A stretch of 64,000 nucleotides of DNA from Cohnella thailandensis (GCF_014212135.1 NZ_JACJVQ010000002.1:124001-188000); one strand, 5' to 3'; positions 26,589-34,746 are shown, counted from the first letter of the stretch. Translations and numbers: made by a program. Notes: generated by a model not told the origin, from the sequence alone.

Positions 26589-27572
26589 TTGTTCGAAAAA
26601 AAAGGAAAATGGGTTCTTGCGGCCTCGGGGATCGTACTGTTCTTCCTCTTCGTAAGCCACGACGGCGATTATGCGGTCAAGCTTCTCGATACGTTCGCCT
26701 CCATCCTGTTCGATGCGCTGCCTTTTCTGCTTGCCGGATCGTTCGTCTCCGCGCTCTTGCATATCTACATAAAGGACGAGCACGTTCGCAGATACGCGCC
26801 TCGCAATAAGCTCTACGGGGTGTTGTTCGGCAGTCTCCTCGGGCTCGTCGTGCCGCTCTGCGAGTGCGGGATGGTTCCCGTAATCCGAAGGCTCATCCGC
26901 AAAGGGCTTCCCGCCTATATCGGACTCGTCTATCTCGCCGCCGGTCCCGTTCTGAACCCGATCGTGATCGCTTCCACGTTCTCGGCGTTCCGCCATGCCC
27001 CTCAGCTCGCCGCGGCCCGGTTCCTGCTCGCGCTGGCGGTCGCGATCGCCCTGGGTCTCCTGCTGACCCTAATCATCCGTAGCAGCCCGCTGCGCGCCGA
27101 GCGTTCCGGCGAGCGCGAGCATTCTCACGGCCATCACCATCATCACCATCAGGGCAATTGGCAAACGAAGCTCAAGGAAGTCCCCGGGCACGCGGCCGAA
27201 GACTTGTGGGACATGGGCAAGTACTTTCTGGCGGGCTCGTTGATCACGGCGGTCGTGCAGACGACGATCGACCGCGAAGCCTTCGCCGCGATCGCGGGCA
27301 ACGACCTCCTCTCCCATCTCTTCATGATGGGATTCGCGTACGTGCTGTCCCTCTGCTCCACCGCGGACGCCTTCGTCGCGGCTTCCTTCGATCATCTGTT
27401 CCCGGCAGGCGCCCTCCTGTCCTTCCTGGTATTGGGCCCCATGGTGGACTTCAAGGGCACTCTGATGATGCTGTCCGTCTTCCGCACCCGGTTCGTTCTC
27501 GTCTACGGGCTGCTGACCGCTTGGCTTGTCCTGCTTGGCTCGCATATCTTCGAACGAATGAATTGGATATGA
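26589..27572 (+). CDS. YcgR-like permease (DUF318/UPF0718) with histidine-rich loop
   Basis: The 327-residue protein has about eight membrane helices. The family motif PLCECGMVPVIRR lies near residue 95 and the related SLCSTADAF near residue 255. Between the two halves is a charged loop with a run of histidines (residues about 178-190), which could bind metal ions. Family members are called predicted permeases and usually sit beside a DUF1980 (YcgQ) gene, which is absent here. Transport of a metal or thiol-linked compound is a guess. Confidence 0.8.
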   Translation: MFEKKGKWVLAASGIVLFFLFVSHDGDYAVKLLDTFASILFDALPFLLAGSFVSALLHIYIKDEHVRRYAPRNKLYGVLFGSLLGLVVPLCECGMVPVIRRLIRKGLPAYIGLVYLAAGPVLNPIVIASTFSAFRHAPQLAAARFLLALAVAIALGLLLTLIIRSSPLRAERSGEREHSHGHHHHHHQGNWQTKLKEVPGHAAEDLWDMGKYFLAGSLITAVVQTTIDREAFAAIAGNDLLSHLFMMGFAYVLSLCSTADAFVAASFDHLFPAGALLSFLVLGPMVDFKGTLMMLSVFRTRFVLVYGLLTAWLVLLGSHIFERMNWI

Positions 27573-27605
27573 TTCGCCCAGGCGATGGAAACGATTTCTT
27601 TGTAT

Positions 27606-27634
27606 GCATACGTCTTCCCAATTCAGCCATACTA
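27606..27634 (+). promoter_or_regulatory. sigma-G promoter of the second SASP gene
   Basis: GCATA (27606-27610), 17 bases, CATACTA (27628-27634). The ATG lies 22 bases downstream. Hexamers and spacing are identical to the first SASP promoter. Confidence 0.88.
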
Positions 27635-27656
27635 ACCTTCAAAGGAGGTGAGCACC

Positions 27657-27881
27657 ATGGCAAGTTCCAACAACAGCAACAGCAATCAGCTTGTCGTGCA
27701 ACAAGCCCGCCAAGCTCTGGAGCAATTGAAGTTCGAAGCCGCTCAAGAGCTGGGGATCCAAATTCCTCAAGACGGCTACTACGGCAACATGGTTACCCGC
27801 GATACCGGCTCGATCGGTGGACATATCACTCGCAAGCTCGTTCAAATCGCCGAACAGCAGCTGGCGGGAAGAGGATTTTAA
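27657..27881 (+). CDS. alpha/beta-type small acid-soluble spore protein
   Basis: This 74-residue SASP has QQARQALEQLKFEAAQELGI, then DGYYGNMVTRDTGSIGG and HITRKLVQIAEQQL. The DNA-binding and Gpr-cleavage regions are conserved. The ATG at 27657 follows AAAGGAGGTGA at optimal spacing. It is a close paralog of the gene at 24565 on the other strand, and both would be expressed in the forespore. Confidence 0.95.
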   Translation: MASSNNSNSNQLVVQQARQALEQLKFEAAQELGIQIPQDGYYGNMVTRDTGSIGGHITRKLVQIAEQQLAGRGF

Positions 27882-27914
27882 TCGCTCGGCTTCCATAATG
27901 AAGCGGAATGAACG

Positions 27915-27951
27915 ATAGGGCGGCGCGGACCTGAGTCCGAAGCCGCCCTAT
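27915..27951 (+). terminator. terminator-like hairpin of the SASP gene
   Basis: ATAGGGCGGC and GCCGCCCTAT form a perfect 10-bp stem with a 17-base loop, 33 bases after the stop. No long T-run follows. Confidence 0.7.
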
Positions 27952-27969
27952 ATTCGCGTCTATGTATGC

Positions 27970-28053
27970 CTACTCGTTCGCCACGTCGCGACGATCCCGA
28001 TTCTTCGGCTGCAATCGGAAAAACAGGTTCGCCATATTGTAGTTGGATTCGGA
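27970..28053 (-). other. truncated 3' end of a host gene; probable prophage attachment side (attL)
   Basis: On the minus strand a reading frame of 27 codons, ending ...RRDVANE and TAG at 27970, has host-like GC-rich codon use. It runs into an in-frame TAA exactly where the DNA turns AT-rich (28054). This is what remains when a phage integrates into the 3' end of a gene. The rest of the 360-base gap (to 28241) is AT-rich, with two TGTACAA copies at 28153 and 28180 and a terminator, but no gene. Confidence 0.4.
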
Positions 28054-28200
28054 TTAATTATTGATTTTATATCATTTCATTTTTAGGGGGATTGTTGGTT
28101 TATCAAGGCTTTCCACAATTTTCACTTATCATGTGAATTCATCATTTTTCATGTACAAGTGGGCAAAATGTGGTCAATTGTACAAAAATCAAACTAAATA

Positions 28201-28230
28201 AAGCCTCGGCCTTTAATCATGCCGGGGCTT
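28201..28230 (-). terminator. terminator of the 28242 gene
   Basis: AAGCCTCGGC and GCCGGGGCTT form a 10-bp stem with one imperfect pair. TTTATTT follows on the minus strand, 12 bases past the stop codon. Confidence 0.65.
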
Positions 28231-28241
28231 ACCTGACTCAT

Positions 28242-28658
28242 TTAATTTACAAAGCATTTTGATTGATTGCTCATCGGCGTGAACGCATCCTGAATATACT
28301 TGCCGAGCCTTACGCTGATCTCTGCTCTCGCAACATCTCGTGTCACGAAGAAATTCCCGTCGTATCCCCGGCAATTGTAGTTAACGTAAATCGCAAAATC
28401 TGTATTGTCTCCATCCCAGGTTTTGATCTTTCTTTCACGAAGACTCTTCCGTACTGTAATATGATCTTGCAGCACTCGATCGATTAGGAGCTCGATCGCG
28501 CGTTTATATAGCGTCTTAAGCATATCAGTTGACCATTCTGTTTGCTTTAGCTTTCTATCCAGCATCTGCAAGATGGCAGGCAATAAAATCGATTCACGGA
28601 GCATGTACATTTCTTCTTCATTTGGGTGACCAATCTTCGGCACCAATGGTTTACTCAT
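28242..28658 (-). CDS. unknown prophage-edge protein (138 aa)
   Basis: The 138-residue protein has an N-terminal helical half (residues 14-75, rich in leucine and charged residues), then KIKTWDGDNTDFAIYVNYNCRGYD and a C-terminal DVARAEISVRLGKYI helix. I do not recognise the family. Its start overlaps the stop of the WYL-like gene by four bases, so it is translated from the same LexA-controlled mRNA. An SOS-induced role in the prophage is inferred from this only. Confidence 0.65.
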   Translation of the reverse strand: MSKPLVPKIGHPNEEEMYMLRESILLPAILQMLDRKLKQTEWSTDMLKTLYKRAIELLIDRVLQDHITVRKSLRERKIKTWDGDNTDFAIYVNYNCRGYDGNFFVTRDVARAEISVRLGKYIQDAFTPMSNQSKCFVN

Positions 28659-28855
28659 GACACCCTCCTAGCAGCAGGCATGACGGCGAGGATACGGTCC
28701 AACGAGAAGGTACGGAACGCCTGCTTGGCGCAGTCAAACACACGGGCGCTGACGCCGCTCACGGAGTGGACGGTAACGACTCTCTGCGACATTTCACCTT
28801 TGCCGTTTTGGTAAATGACCTCTACACGACGACCGATGTACGTCTCGATGGACAT
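28655..28855 (-). CDS. WYL-like mini protein under LexA control
   Basis: The 66-residue protein resembles only the small beta-barrel of WYL domains: VEVIYQNGKGEMSQR, a short core, then FRTFSLDRILAV, which matches the conserved RxFxLDRI end of WYL regulators. There is no DNA-binding region. WYL domains sense nucleic acids or nucleotides in DNA-damage and defence regulators. GGAGG precedes the ATG by 9 bases. The promoter carries LexA-type boxes, so induction by DNA damage is expected. Confidence 0.6.
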   Translation of the reverse strand: MSIETYIGRRVEVIYQNGKGEMSQRVVTVHSVSGVSARVFDCAKQAFRTFSLDRILAVMPAARRVS

Positions 28856-28873
28856 CCTACTCGCCTCCAGATA

Positions 28874-28919
28874 AGAACGTTTGTTCTTGTATTATAATGC
28901 GAACATTTATTCCCATCAA
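28874..28919 (-). promoter_or_regulatory. sigma-A promoter with two LexA (SOS) boxes
   Basis: On the minus strand TTGATG (28919-28914), 17 bases, TATAAT (28896-28891). GAAC-N4-GTTC (28875-28886) lies at the expected transcription start. A second box with one mismatch (GAAC-N4-ATTC on the plus strand, 28901-28912) lies in the spacer. Bacillus LexA binds CGAACRNRYGTTYC, which this matches in its core. Confidence 0.75.
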
Positions 28920-29103
28920 GAGAAAAACAATAGCATCTATGACCAAACTTTTGCTACATCCTCTTCCTTTATATCAATCGTCAAATGTAAAAAATCCTAA
29001 AATGTGATATGCATACTATCTCAAGTTGTATTATGATAGAAAATAAAGGTATTTATCATATTTTGTAATAACAGATGAATACATCGGACAAGGAGTTACA
29101 ATT

Positions 29104-29724
29104 ATGGAGAATTTGCAACAAAACGAAGAAAAAGTAATTAACATCGACTTCAATAAGGTTCTTGATTCTTTAAGATCCACAAATTCATTTGCTAATTTAG
29201 AAAAGTCCATGGATATATTTATTCTTGAGCGTGACACCAACAAACTAATGCAAGCACTACTTAGACTTTTCGGTGACGAAATTGGTAATGGTCTTTTTCA
29301 TTATTTCATGGCTGAAGGTGAAATTAATTCGATAGCTAATAAATCTCTGAGAGAACCACTAGCAAAGCTCAATAACCTCAAAAAGTTTTATGGACCATTA
29401 CTACAAGAATCATTGCTTAAATTTATGCGTCCCTATTTTGTTGATACGTTATCCTATACCGGAAGCCTTGAGCAGGCTACTACAAACCTAAGTGTTTCTA
29501 GAAATGATGGGAGTTCTTTAACCGTTGAATTAGACTTAAATATAGCGTTATTGTTGGCAAGGAATACCATGGATGTTATCATCAATATGTATAAAAAGGG
29601 CGGCAATACAATTGACTTAAACAACTTTAAAGAGTTTATTTTAAAAATGAATGAATTCGCCAAAACCATGACTGAAAGCGTGGAAAATTCAAACTTCAAT
29701 AACTCATCAGTCAAATCCATATGA
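29104..29724 (+). CDS. unknown protein, first gene of an AT-rich four-gene cassette
   Basis: The 206-residue soluble protein is acidic at the N terminus and predicted mostly helical, with a central GDEIGNGLFHYFMAEGEIN segment and a strand-like LTVELDLNIALLLA stretch near residue 145. No family is recognised. AAGGAG lies 9 bases before the ATG. Base composition is about one third GC, against nearly 60 percent in neighbouring phage genes, which points to recent acquisition. Its stop overlaps the next start (ATGA), so the four genes form one unit. The 184-base region upstream is AT-rich, and I could not fix a single promoter in it. Confidence 0.7.
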   Translation: MENLQQNEEKVINIDFNKVLDSLRSTNSFANLEKSMDIFILERDTNKLMQALLRLFGDEIGNGLFHYFMAEGEINSIANKSLREPLAKLNNLKKFYGPLLQESLLKFMRPYFVDTLSYTGSLEQATTNLSVSRNDGSSLTVELDLNIALLLARNTMDVIINMYKKGGNTIDLNNFKEFILKMNEFAKTMTESVENSNFNNSSVKSI

Positions 29725-30158
29725 ATGCAATATTTTCTGATGTCTTGAAGGTCGTATTCGGATCAGCATTATCAATTACTTCTGCGTATATATTATTGAA
29801 TGTCGAAAATAGAAAACAAATCATATCCAAAAAACACGATTTTGCGATAAAAGAACTAGGCGAAAAAGTTTTTTCTCCTCTTTTAAATGAGCTTGCTGAG
29901 TATGAAACTAAAAACAAATTGGGGAGAACGCATCAAATTAACCTTCAAAAAGTAATTGAGTCTATAAGTAAGAATCAATTCCAATTACTGTTTACAAATG
30001 ATAGTGTCAATCATATCATAAATAATATATATACATTTGCCACGTCAACCACCAATTCAGATACAGTAAATTCCAAGACTCAAGATCAATTAATTATTGA
30101 GTCAATTATCGATTTAAGAACTGAATTAAGACGTTCTTATTCTGGATATCGGATGTGA
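29721..30158 (+). CDS. unknown membrane-anchored protein, second gene of the cassette
   Basis: The 145-residue protein starts with one transmembrane helix (about residues 5-26: VLKVVFGSALSITSAYILL) and continues as a basic, helical cytoplasmic domain (KKHDFAIKELGEKVF, then a coiled-coil-like region). The inside-positive loop right after the helix suggests N-out topology. There is no separate ribosome site, so translation is coupled to the gene before it. This is the only membrane component of the cassette and could act as an effector or anchor. Function unknown. Confidence 0.7.
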   Translation: MNAIFSDVLKVVFGSALSITSAYILLNVENRKQIISKKHDFAIKELGEKVFSPLLNELAEYETKNKLGRTHQINLQKVIESISKNQFQLLFTNDSVNHIINNIYTFATSTTNSDTVNSKTQDQLIIESIIDLRTELRRSYSGYRM

Positions 30159-30164
30159 CCAAGG

Positions 30165-30485
30165 GTGTCTTCAAATGAAAAACACAACGAAATTGCAAGT
30201 TTAGCGCAAGATCTAATAAACATGTTAGAAAGATTTGATGAAACAGCAATGTCTAAAGCACTTGCGCACTCACACCAAATTGTTGATAATTATAAAAGGG
30301 AATCCACCTTAGCCGGAAAAACTGATTCCGTTTCTTGGGAGTATGAAATTGTACAAAATGATGCTGCTCAGATGGAGCATTTATTAAAAGCTCGCGCATA
30401 TGATACAATTGAACAAAGAGCTTCATTTGCGAAAATTTACAGTGGGATAGTCAAACGAGATATTATGAAGGGAAAGGGTGAGTGA
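30165..30485 (+). CDS. unknown helical protein, third gene of the cassette
   Basis: The 106-residue protein is soluble and helical throughout (EIASLAQDLINMLERFDETAM, then DNYKRES and AAQMEHLLKARAYDTIEQRASFAKIY). The start is a GTG 6 bases after the previous stop. Its size and helical content would fit a small antitoxin-like or adaptor partner, but nothing in the sequence proves this. Confidence 0.65.
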   Translation: MSSNEKHNEIASLAQDLINMLERFDETAMSKALAHSHQIVDNYKRESTLAGKTDSVSWEYEIVQNDAAQMEHLLKARAYDTIEQRASFAKIYSGIVKRDIMKGKGE

Positions 30486-30495
30486 GGTGAGCAGA

Positions 30496-30930
30496 GTGAT
30501 TGCTCAGTTAACAACTGACACTTTTTACAATGTCGACCTCACGGAATTCACCTCACTACTTCAAATTCCGTTGACTAAAACATCATTAGGTTATATCGGA
30601 GACCTGGAGTCAGCCAAATTACTTATTGGAAGTAATGGTGGGATTAAGCTTGCAATCACTTTTGACTCTCAGCATGAATTGAACAATAAATTGACCACAG
30701 CGCTTCAAAAAATTACGCCCCTTATTACAATGTTTGAAGCGAAATATAATATTTCTATATTAAATAAATTATTGCTTTCTTGGTCAGGTGAATATGTTCC
30801 ATTTGATCAAAGCTGGTCCCTACAGGATAATCTTTATAAAGAATTCGTGCAGGACTCCGACTTTGGATTTAAGTATAGTGAGTTAATCAAAGTTACAGGT
30901 AACCAACTTTATTCGGTATATAATAATTAA
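30496..30930 (+). CDS. unknown protein, fourth gene of the cassette
   Basis: The protein of about 144 residues shows mixed strands and helices (LGYIGDLESAKLLIGSN, IKLAITFD, then a helical middle and a tyrosine-rich C terminus ending LYSVYNN). The GTG at 30496 is preferred because GAGGTGAG lies 5 bases upstream; a GTG six codons earlier overlaps the third gene and is also possible. No known domain is recognised. A strong terminator follows and ends the unit. Confidence 0.65.
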   Translation: MIAQLTTDTFYNVDLTEFTSLLQIPLTKTSLGYIGDLESAKLLIGSNGGIKLAITFDSQHELNNKLTTALQKITPLITMFEAKYNISILNKLLLSWSGEYVPFDQSWSLQDNLYKEFVQDSDFGFKYSELIKVTGNQLYSVYNN

Positions 30931-30938
30931 AAACAAGC

Positions 30939-30966
30939 AAGCCCGGAAGCATACGCTTTCGGGCTT
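30939..30966. terminator. bidirectional terminator between cassette and endolysin
   Basis: A 12-bp stem with one wobble (AAGCCCGGAAGC and GCTTTCGGGCTT) and a 4-base loop is followed by CTTTGATTT on the plus strand. It separates the convergent four-gene cassette and lysis genes. Confidence 0.85.
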
Positions 30967-30976
30967 CTTTGATTTA

Positions 30977-31738
30977 TTATTGGAAAATAAACACCTTTTT
31001 AACTCCTCCGCTCCAGCTCACCTGAGCCCCGAGCATTTCCGCCGCGGCCCGGACGCCTACATATACCGTCCCGTCGATAATCGAGAACATCTCGACTGTT
31101 CGGCCATCTACGTATGGAATCTTATTGTCGTTATCCCAATGAACCGTCATGCCCAATGCTTCTCCGAGCTGCCGAAGCGGCAAGAATACACGCCCATCTT
31201 CTACACGGCCATAACCGACTAGCTTATCGTTTACGACGACCTTGGCGCCCTCCGGCTCCGGCGCAGCGTCATATTGGATCAGGTTGTTGGCCGTGATAAC
31301 CGACATGAGTTTGCCAGCGTAATCCGGATCGGTCGCATATCCGCATGTCTTAAGCGCCGCGCATTGCTCCTGCGGAGTCTTGGCCGCTCTGACGGCCGAG
31401 TACCTGCTCTTATCAAACAAGAGATCCTGATCCTTGAAGTAATTATAGATCGACTTGTACGCCCGCCAGTTGGCCGTCGTGCTGACCGTTACGCCGTTGT
31501 ATACCTCTCTGGTTGCGGTATTGACACTGGAGCCGTCCCAGTAGGCCGTTGGCGTTCCGCTGCCGACCTTATAACCGCCGAGGTTGTTCCAGCTTGGTAC
31601 GCTGCCTCCCGTCTCGAGCCACGCCTGAGCAAGCCGAACAGAGGGCAGCAGCCGGCCGCCCTCCTTGTGTACCTGCATGACAATCGGAGCGATCAAAGAG
31701 AAGAAATCGGGCTTGGTATACTTCTTATAGGTTGCCAT
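30977..31738 (-). CDS. endolysin: glucosaminidase domain plus copper amine oxidase-like stalk domain
   Basis: Residues 8-150 of this 253-residue protein are a Flg_hydro/LytG-type endo-beta-N-acetylglucosaminidase domain (LPSVRLAQAWLETGG with the catalytic glutamate, NNLGGYK, and WRAYKSIYNYFKDQDLLF). Residues 165-253 form a copper amine oxidase N-terminal-like domain (FLPLRQLGEALG, YVGVRAAAEMLG), common in Paenibacillus wall enzymes and probably wall binding. There is no signal peptide, so export depends on the holin. GGAGG precedes the ATG, and the gene overlaps the holin by 14 bases. Confidence 0.85.
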   Translation of the reverse strand: MATYKKYTKPDFFSLIAPIVMQVHKEGGRLLPSVRLAQAWLETGGSVPSWNNLGGYKVGSGTPTAYWDGSSVNTATREVYNGVTVSTTANWRAYKSIYNYFKDQDLLFDKSRYSAVRAAKTPQEQCAALKTCGYATDPDYAGKLMSVITANNLIQYDAAPEPEGAKVVVNDKLVGYGRVEDGRVFLPLRQLGEALGMTVHWDNDNKIPYVDGRTVEMFSIIDGTVYVGVRAAAEMLGAQVSWSGGVKKVFIFQ

Positions 31739-32189
31739 CCGTCTTCCCGCCTCCCTTCTCCTGCAGCTGTTCGAGGAGTTCCTTCAGCTTCTTCGGCATC
31801 GGCACATTGAGCGTACCCAAGTTCTCGACGACACTCAGCCCCTCGCGGCCAACATAGAAGTAAATGGCGATCGTCCGGAAGATTGGCTCCCCGGGTTGAA
31901 TCCAGCCATCAAGGAGTGCAGCCAGTCCGACGACGAACAGGACGGTTACCTTGCGGATGCCGCCCCAGAACATGATGTCGCTGTTGACCTTCTTAAGCTT
32001 GACTGCTCCGAGAACGCCGGTAATGTAATCGGCAACCATCAAATAAACAAGGATCTGGAGCGCTTCGTCCCATCCTCCTAGCCAAGCAGACAGCACAAGT
32101 CCCGCCGCCGCTACCCATCCACCCCATGCCGCTTCCTTGCCCGACGACGCCGCGGCTGCCGTCAGGATCGTGTTCATCGTTTGATTCAT
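31725..32189 (-). CDS. phage holin (Holin_4/TcdE family)
   Basis: The 154-residue membrane protein has about four hydrophobic segments, including ILVYLMVADYITGVLGA with the family DYITG motif, then a KKVNSDIMFWGGIRK loop. The C terminus ends in charged residues. This is the pattern of TcdE/phi-105-type holins, which make the lesion that lets the endolysin reach the wall. It lies directly upstream of the endolysin. Confidence 0.88.
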   Translation of the reverse strand: MNQTMNTILTAAAASSGKEAAWGGWVAAAGLVLSAWLGGWDEALQILVYLMVADYITGVLGAVKLKKVNSDIMFWGGIRKVTVLFVVGLAALLDGWIQPGEPIFRTIAIYFYVGREGLSVVENLGTLNVPMPKKLKELLEQLQEKGGGKTDGNL

Positions 32190-32250
32190 CTTCTTCTCTC
32201 CCCTCAGTTATATAGAAAAGAGGCCGAGCCTTTGGCCCGACCTCGAGTTC

Positions 32251-34746
32251 TTATCCGATCGCGATCCAAGGGCACGGGGCCGCCGGAGCGATGTTATACA
32301 TAAAAGCGTCGAATCCATTGCTAGTCACGGTGAATCCCGCCTCGCCATAGGACACATCGCGGTACTCATATTGCACGGTGTTCAAGCGGCCATCACCTGT
32401 ATCTGCGTAGTAAACCATCCGCTGTACGAGAGAGCCCCCGCCGGGAGCTTCCACGATGATGATCTTCGGTACGAACGGGATTCCCGTAACAACGACATGC
32501 TTCGACGTGGCTGAGGTGTTCTCGGATATCGCCGTTCCAGTTGCGACGGGCCTGCCGACGATCGCCGATCCTGCCACGCCAAATATACTCTTTCCTGCAA
32601 CGATGTTCGCCGGAATCAGATTGGCATCCCCGGCGACGGTTCCGCTGCCATTATGGTAACCGGATGCGATCGTCTGCGCCGTCGTCCCCGGCGTAATTGA
32701 GACCGCGCCGCGATTCGGCATGGACCCGTTGACTAATCCGTTATCAGTCCCGATCGTGTATCCAGTCAGGACTTGAGCTGCTGCAGCTGTGCCATACTCC
32801 CCCCCTTCACCCTGTAAGATAAAAGCCCCGGCGGCCGTGGAGTATGTCAAAGTGTAAATGCCACCGGACTTCAACGTGGCGGCCGTGCCATTTGCTTTTT
32901 TGATTGGGGCCGCGCCGGTCGCGTTTGCGTTAAGCGTCGGTGAAGAACCGCTATCCGTATGCACTTGGATTCGAACCGTCCGGCCGTTAACCTTCGCGAA
33001 CGCTGGCGTAAACGTCGCCGTATAGGCTGTGCTTGTCCCAGCCGTCGTTTGAATCGGAATAACCATGTCAGCGGCGTGATAACTATCCACCGAATCTGCA
33101 TCAAGACCACTTCCCGGTCCGGCGTTTGCATCCGTCCATATCTTCGCCCAAGCACTATACGTTCCCGTCCCGCCAACATTGGTCGGATTCCCCGATCTAA
33201 CATACGTGATATTTGTATTATACGTGGTGAGAATTTGCGTAATTGTATCCCCTCCCCCTCGTACTACGAGAAGGTTTCCGTACGCATATCCACTAGGCGC
33301 ATTCGTGTGATTGTTACCGAGACGATACGAGCCTGCTTTGACAATGGTATTAAGATCGACAGGAGTAGAAGATTGCCCTGTGATCGTCATAATGTCGGTA
33401 TCATGAAGTCCGTCTACGGTATCCGCTTGGAAGTTAACATTTTTCGCTGAAGAAGTCACAACGAATGGGGCCGTTCCCGACGGTGCGTAGTTGGTAACTT
33501 GTCCGACATTATCGACTCTGAAAAGCTTAGCGTCGCTCAGTCCTTGAATCTCGAATCCGCTTGTTGTCCCGGTTCCGCTCCCCCCGATACGGATTCTTGG
33601 GGTGTTGCCCTGCCAACTTAACCTAGCAGAAGCTGCTACGTTGTCGGGGTTAAGGGTGCTGTATGATTGAGCCATAATCTCGCCTGTAGAGTCGCGGACT
33701 GGTATCGTGTTTGCGACAGTCGAAGCTGTCGTACCAACGTCGTAACCATCTAACTTATCCGCGTCAAGACCGCTTCCGGAACCGTCATTCCCAGCTGTCC
33801 AAACGAGGTTTGGAGTTCCTCCGGCTTTTGCGTAGCGAAGGTCATTCGACGAATCCGCTTGAAGATAATTATTAGTAGTTTTAGTGCCGCTCGAATTCGT
33901 CGCGTCGAAGTAAATAGCGCGAGACCATTGACTCGCTGTATCCGCAATAGACGCCATACGGAGCTGCGTACTCATAGTCATCTCGCTCATCACTGTTGTC
34001 GGAGCTTTGATTTGGACAGTTGCAAGTGGGAACGAGGTCGTATCGGTCGTGTAGACTGTTCCCAGTTTCATCCCCGCGATGTTGTTAATCCATTGCGAAT
34101 TATTTCCTCCCTGAGTAAAAGCTGTTAACATAACGGCAAACTGCTCAGCGAAGGACGAACTCTGACGTATAACAATTTGAATGCGCCATCTGCTATTAGT
34201 AGAGTCCCAAGTGACGTCAGAAATAGCGACTGTATTCCCTATCCCTCCGATGACTTCCTCGTATCTCGAAACTTGATTACTGATCGTTGAAGTCGGCTGC
34301 ACAACAAGGGCAAAGCGTTTGCGCAGAAGACCGTTATTATTGATCCCGTTCCACGCTCCGGTGATTTCAATGTCGAAATATCCATAGAAAGCTCCCGTGA
34401 AGTAAAGATCGATCTTTTGGTTCGAGGTGCTAGCCAACGTACTAAACAGGCCGACTTGCTTGCTAATTGCCGTTGATCCGAGTTGGAATGCAGGGGACGT
34501 CGCTACACCAGTGAAGGACGGGCTCTCGAGAAGCGCATCAACGGTGTCCTTCCGAGCGATATCGTCAGCGGCCGCAGGCGCAGCAACCTTCGCGCGGCCA
34601 GATGTATCCCGTTGCATGACCGTGCTGGCGGTCGCTGCGGATGTCGCCGCAGCCAGCACGGTCATGCTGTCGTTGATCTCTTCACCCATCGAATTCATAT
34701 CCGAAGGTAGAACGGTATCGGACATCGTCCAGTTTGTTTTTGCCAT
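32251..34746 (-). CDS. tail fibre / receptor-binding protein
   Basis: The 831-residue protein begins with a short conserved attachment region (MAKTNWTMSDTVLPSDMN) and continues with a repetitive, glycine-, serine- and threonine-rich body containing collar-like segments such as DADKLDGYDVGTTASTVANTIPVRD. Near the C terminus lies a GYTIGTDNGLVNGSMPNRGAVS module found in many Bacillota phage fibres. It is expected to recognise the host surface. It follows the baseplate genes and precedes holin and lysin, as in PBSX-like phages. Confidence 0.8.
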   Translation of the reverse strand: MAKTNWTMSDTVLPSDMNSMGEEINDSMTVLAAATSAATASTVMQRDTSGRAKVAAPAAADDIARKDTVDALLESPSFTGVATSPAFQLGSTAISKQVGLFSTLASTSNQKIDLYFTGAFYGYFDIEITGAWNGINNNGLLRKRFALVVQPTSTISNQVSRYEEVIGGIGNTVAISDVTWDSTNSRWRIQIVIRQSSSFAEQFAVMLTAFTQGGNNSQWINNIAGMKLGTVYTTDTTSFPLATVQIKAPTTVMSEMTMSTQLRMASIADTASQWSRAIYFDATNSSGTKTTNNYLQADSSNDLRYAKAGGTPNLVWTAGNDGSGSGLDADKLDGYDVGTTASTVANTIPVRDSTGEIMAQSYSTLNPDNVAASARLSWQGNTPRIRIGGSGTGTTSGFEIQGLSDAKLFRVDNVGQVTNYAPSGTAPFVVTSSAKNVNFQADTVDGLHDTDIMTITGQSSTPVDLNTIVKAGSYRLGNNHTNAPSGYAYGNLLVVRGGGDTITQILTTYNTNITYVRSGNPTNVGGTGTYSAWAKIWTDANAGPGSGLDADSVDSYHAADMVIPIQTTAGTSTAYTATFTPAFAKVNGRTVRIQVHTDSGSSPTLNANATGAAPIKKANGTAATLKSGGIYTLTYSTAAGAFILQGEGGEYGTAAAAQVLTGYTIGTDNGLVNGSMPNRGAVSITPGTTAQTIASGYHNGSGTVAGDANLIPANIVAGKSIFGVAGSAIVGRPVATGTAISENTSATSKHVVVTGIPFVPKIIIVEAPGGGSLVQRMVYYADTGDGRLNTVQYEYRDVSYGEAGFTVTSNGFDAFMYNIAPAAPCPWIAIG

